The notes under the pieces are model-generated. The model was not told the DNA's origin and ran no database searches. It worked only from the letters and a program-made list of their open reading frames with translations. From Phymatolithon calcareum (lineage: Eukaryota; Rhodophyta; Florideophyceae; Hapalidiales), in NCBI GenBank assembly GCA_977006965.1, contig OZ345360.1:1674001-1738000 (forward strand): 64,000 nucleotides of DNA. Direction: 5' to 3'. Positions 61,475 to 64,000 of the stretch are shown piece by piece. Every line of letters starts with the position of its first letter. Position 1 is the stretch's first letter. A program made the translations under genes and the position numbers.

Positions 61475-61800
61475 ATCCCTTCGCAGGAGGCAGAGAAGGC
61501 ACTCGGGAAGCAATAAGTTTCTCCACCAAACTCCACTTTGCTCGACGTGGTAATGCGGACCAGAGACTTACGATGGAACTGGCTTGAGCACAATCTTAGA
61601 ATGGGCGAGCGGCGCCTGGTCGGCCATGTCCTGCTACAATGCGTCAGACCAATGCCAGAATCAATCTTTGGTGACTTACCTGGACTAGACGTGAAAACCG
61701 CGGTCAAACTGGCTAACGATAGGATAGAATGGAAGAAACTTAGGCCCTCGAATCGCTGCTAGCCCCACTAGGGGAAAAGGTAAAATGAATGAATGAATAG
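61475..61800 (+). pseudogene. LINE-T 3' end with (ATGA)n tail
   Basis: The ORF 61538-61762 reads RWNWLEHNLRMGERRLVGHV, then PGLDVKTAVKLANDRIEWKKL, the C-terminal domain of a LINE protein. 'gctagccccactagggg' and 'aatgaatgaatgaatag' follow. Its inverse partner lies at 48607-48960. Confidence 0.8.
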
Positions 61801-62754
61801 TGCCTCCACCACAACCTTGTGGGGCTCCGTCCCCGGCTCTTCTACGACGCGGAGACGGAGTGAATTTTTCGTTCTTGCCGTGCCTTTTCTGGTTCGCCGC
61901 GCATCACCGAGATAGTGAACGAAGAAATCTTGTATTTTAAGGTTTTCGGCGCGTGGCGCTCGACAAGTTTCCCATTTTCCGTGCATATCGGTCTTGCCGA
62001 ATGCCGCACCCCTGTTGCACCATCCGTACCCTCCAGTGCCCAATAGATTTCGCTATTCGAGTGGAAAACTCGGAAAGGGCGTGTGGAAAAGCTTGTGGTA
62101 ACTGACATGCTTGGTACGGCTCGAGCCCCAGCACCGGAAGAATCTCCTTAACACAGATGGCAGTCAAGGAGCTACCAGAGCACATTGTTTGGTTTGACTG
62201 TATTTTCCAATCTAAGATGCGCCAAGAAAAGAATAGCTCAGATAGTTGATTTGGCATCGAGCAAGTAGTTTTCGGCATATGCTAACTTATGAAACCCGAA
62301 TTGTGCCGTGCTTTCGTATTTGCACAAGGGAGAATAGCCCCACCCATCGTTATCAATGTATCTCAGCTTTGGGACGGAACATAGCGGTATTTGACACAAC
62401 TTGTGAAGCCACATATGCTACGGGCTGAAGAGCTGTCCTATAAATCTTGTGGGGCATGACATTCGTTATGATGACGACCGAAAAAGCACTGGACCAGCTA
62501 CTTTTCTTCACCAAAATCAATTACGATGACATGGAATAGAACCAAGGCATGAGAGCTGCGAGCACGAGCTCTTGGTGTGGACTCTACACTTTTCCTCCAT
62601 CCTTCCAGGCGGGGGATTTTACAGCTAGGGACATTCAGTAGAGCTATATCCGGAATGTATATATTTGAATACTCTAAGCTACACTATAGTAGCAGATGAA
62701 ACGCATCTCCCTTGTAGTCTTAAGAGTGATACTGAGGGCGTTTTTAGAAGCTCT
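61801..62754. other. No supported gene
   Basis: Frames on the - strand at 61768-62278 overlap one another without motifs. No repeat partner was seen. Confidence 0.35.
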
Positions 62755-63600
62755 TTAGATTAAAAAACACACACTCGAGATGTAAGATCCTGAAACTTGA
62801 ATAGCAGCACCACATCTTTCTTCCTTTATTGCGGAAAGATCGCTCACAAGGACGGTGAGCGCATAGAGCTGCTCTGCAACAGCTTCTCGTTGTTCAGAAA
62901 GTGTATTATGGCTAGGGGTCTTTACACGGCATAGTTCTTCTACGGCTTTTGTACCCACGCTACCCATAAAGTTACATCTGGAGATGGAACGTCTACGACA
63001 ACCTGAAATCAGACGCTCAGCAGTTGTTTTGCAACCAGCATTACAGGCATTGCGCACTGGATCGTGCGAAGTTGTTCCCTGTTGCATCCATGCCTGAAGA
63101 CGGCCACCGTGAGGGTACAGTCTCCAATTAGTTGGGTGTAAGATAACCTCTTCTCGTCTGTACGATATGGGCAGCTCTCGCGGTGTTGTCAGAACGGCTT
63201 GTAAAGACGGTCTGATTATTGGTCTCGCTGCTTCGAGTACCAGCGGAACCTTCTGATGATCCAATAGGCTTTATTTGCGAATACCAATTCTTGCTTATTG
63301 ATCGGCGGCATCATTGCTTGGCATTCCGCTGGGACTTGGAATCCAAATGTCTTCAAGGAAAATCTCCCTGTCATCAGTTGCTCCATAGGGCCGCAAAGTT
63401 GCCGTATCATTTCCCCATAGTTTCGCCGTTGTCCGTGAATAGCATCAATGCGGCTCCTGCTGTCAGCGAACCATCTTATCGCACTTCCAGGTGCAAAGGG
63501 GAGTGTCGGCGCTTCTTGGAAGGCATGAACTGCGGCAAAGACCTCCGCGTCGTAAGAAGATCCAACTGCTCCGGCAGTCAGCGCCATTTACTTAACGGTT
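62755..63600 (-). pseudogene. LINE-H RNase H and zinc-motif remnant
   Basis: The - strand frame 63216-63587 reads VGSSYDAEVFAAVHAFQEAP and AIRWFADSRSRIDAI, with Asp/Glu of LINE RNase H. The next frame (62755-63264) has TNWRLYPHGGRL and CNAGCKTTAERLISGC, a zf-RVT-like end. It aligns with 8866-9720 on the + strand. Confidence 0.7.
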
Positions 63601-63613
63601 TCATTTCCGTGCA

Positions 63614-63964
63614 TCAGCAAAAAAAACCCGCACCCCCGACAGTAGCAGAGACGATCCTGTACATGTTGAGAATATCTCCATCCACAGCGCAAAGAATCCC
63701 ATGTTGCTTCGAAACTGTCGGGCTTGAGGCGTACACATGTTCGTTATCGTCATCATGTGAAAGAACGATATCCGGTAGTTTGCCGCGCCGGGTCATAGAT
63801 TTCGACACCGCTGCATTGTGTTGGTGGTGTTGCTCGTGGAAAATCTCAAGCGTGGCAGTGTACCAGCCTTCCTCCCATTTAACCGAAACTCGTTCGCCGT
63901 GCTGATAATCGCGAACGAATTTGGAGTGTAGTTCTCCAAAGCTGTCGTCTGTCCATACTTCCAA
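63614..63964 (-). CDS. Hypothetical protein, 116 aa
   Basis: FVRDYQHGERVSVKWEEGWY followed by TATLEIFHEQHHQH looks like a Tudor/chromo-like small barrel; a His/Asp-rich region follows. It ends in GGAGFFC. It lies directly upstream of the LINE-H remnant on the same strand and may belong to that element. The window ends shortly after its start. Confidence 0.35.
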   Translation of the reverse strand: MEVWTDDSFGELHSKFVRDYQHGERVSVKWEEGWYTATLEIFHEQHHQHNAAVSKSMTRRGKLPDIVLSHDDDNEHVYASSPTVSKQHGILCAVDGDILNMYRIVSATVGGAGFFC

Positions 63965-64000
63965 GTCCGCTGACTATGCGGCATCCCGCTCGAGAAGAAA

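Noticed and set aside
1-64000. CRISPR array, rRNA or tRNA genes, bacterial operons
   Set aside because: No regularly spaced repeat array, no rRNA-like sequence and no convincing tRNA were seen; spliced genes and element types show the DNA is eukaryotic.

Overview
The window is eukaryotic nuclear DNA, dominated by transposable elements, with two clear host genes near the right end. The host genes are a three-exon catalytic subunit of protein phosphatase 2A (57327-58564, + strand, two GT-AG introns) and an intronless mitochondrial FAD-dependent glycerol-3-phosphate dehydrogenase (59183-61063, + strand). Intron-poor genes separated by dense, nested retroelements (chromodomain Ty3/gypsy, a DIRS-like element, several non-LTR families) plus piggyBac-like, hAT-like, tyrosine-recombinase and Fanzor-like sequences would fit an intron-poor alga such as a red alga. 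An oomycete-like genome cannot be excluded. I do not assign a species.

Layout. 1-8395: fragmented repeats. These include a LINE tail with a 12-bp target duplication, a decayed Fanzor/TnpB-like nuclease on the - strand, nested foldback elements and two long perfect palindromes. 8395-16257: three terminal-inverted-repeat elements lie end to end and share TA dinucleotides. Two are decayed piggyBac-like elements. The third carries a tyrosine recombinase gene and hosts a small hAT element with an 8-bp target duplication. 17083-33585: a decayed Ty3/gypsy element (B, 352-bp LTRs) is split in its gag by a younger 11-kb Ty3/gypsy element (A, 609-bp LTRs, exact 5-bp target duplication) on the opposite strand. 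Element A carries a 728-codon antisense ORF between pol and its 3' LTR.

33590-38800: LINE remnants, a 1.85-kb non-autonomous LTR element (C, 486-bp LTRs, 5-bp target duplication) and a short LINE with a 14-bp target duplication. 38796-43287: a DIRS-like element (gag-like, RT/RNase H and tyrosine recombinase genes on the - strand) between 276-bp direct repeats. 43288-52180: LINE remnants of several families and an 842-bp solo LTR with a 5-bp target duplication. 52179-54844: a gag-protease-only Ty3/gypsy derivative (D). Its LTR carries a dense array of heat-shock-element half-sites upstream of a TATA box, and the insertion is flanked by a 213-bp duplication. 54845-57326 and 61064-64000 hold LINE remnants and unassigned sequence around the two host genes.

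The elements differ in age. LTR pairs of A, C and the repeats of the DIRS-like element are about 99.3-99.8% identical by eye; the B pair is about 98%. Most element genes nevertheless carry stops or frameshifts. Family assignments come from motifs read by eye; no database search was run.
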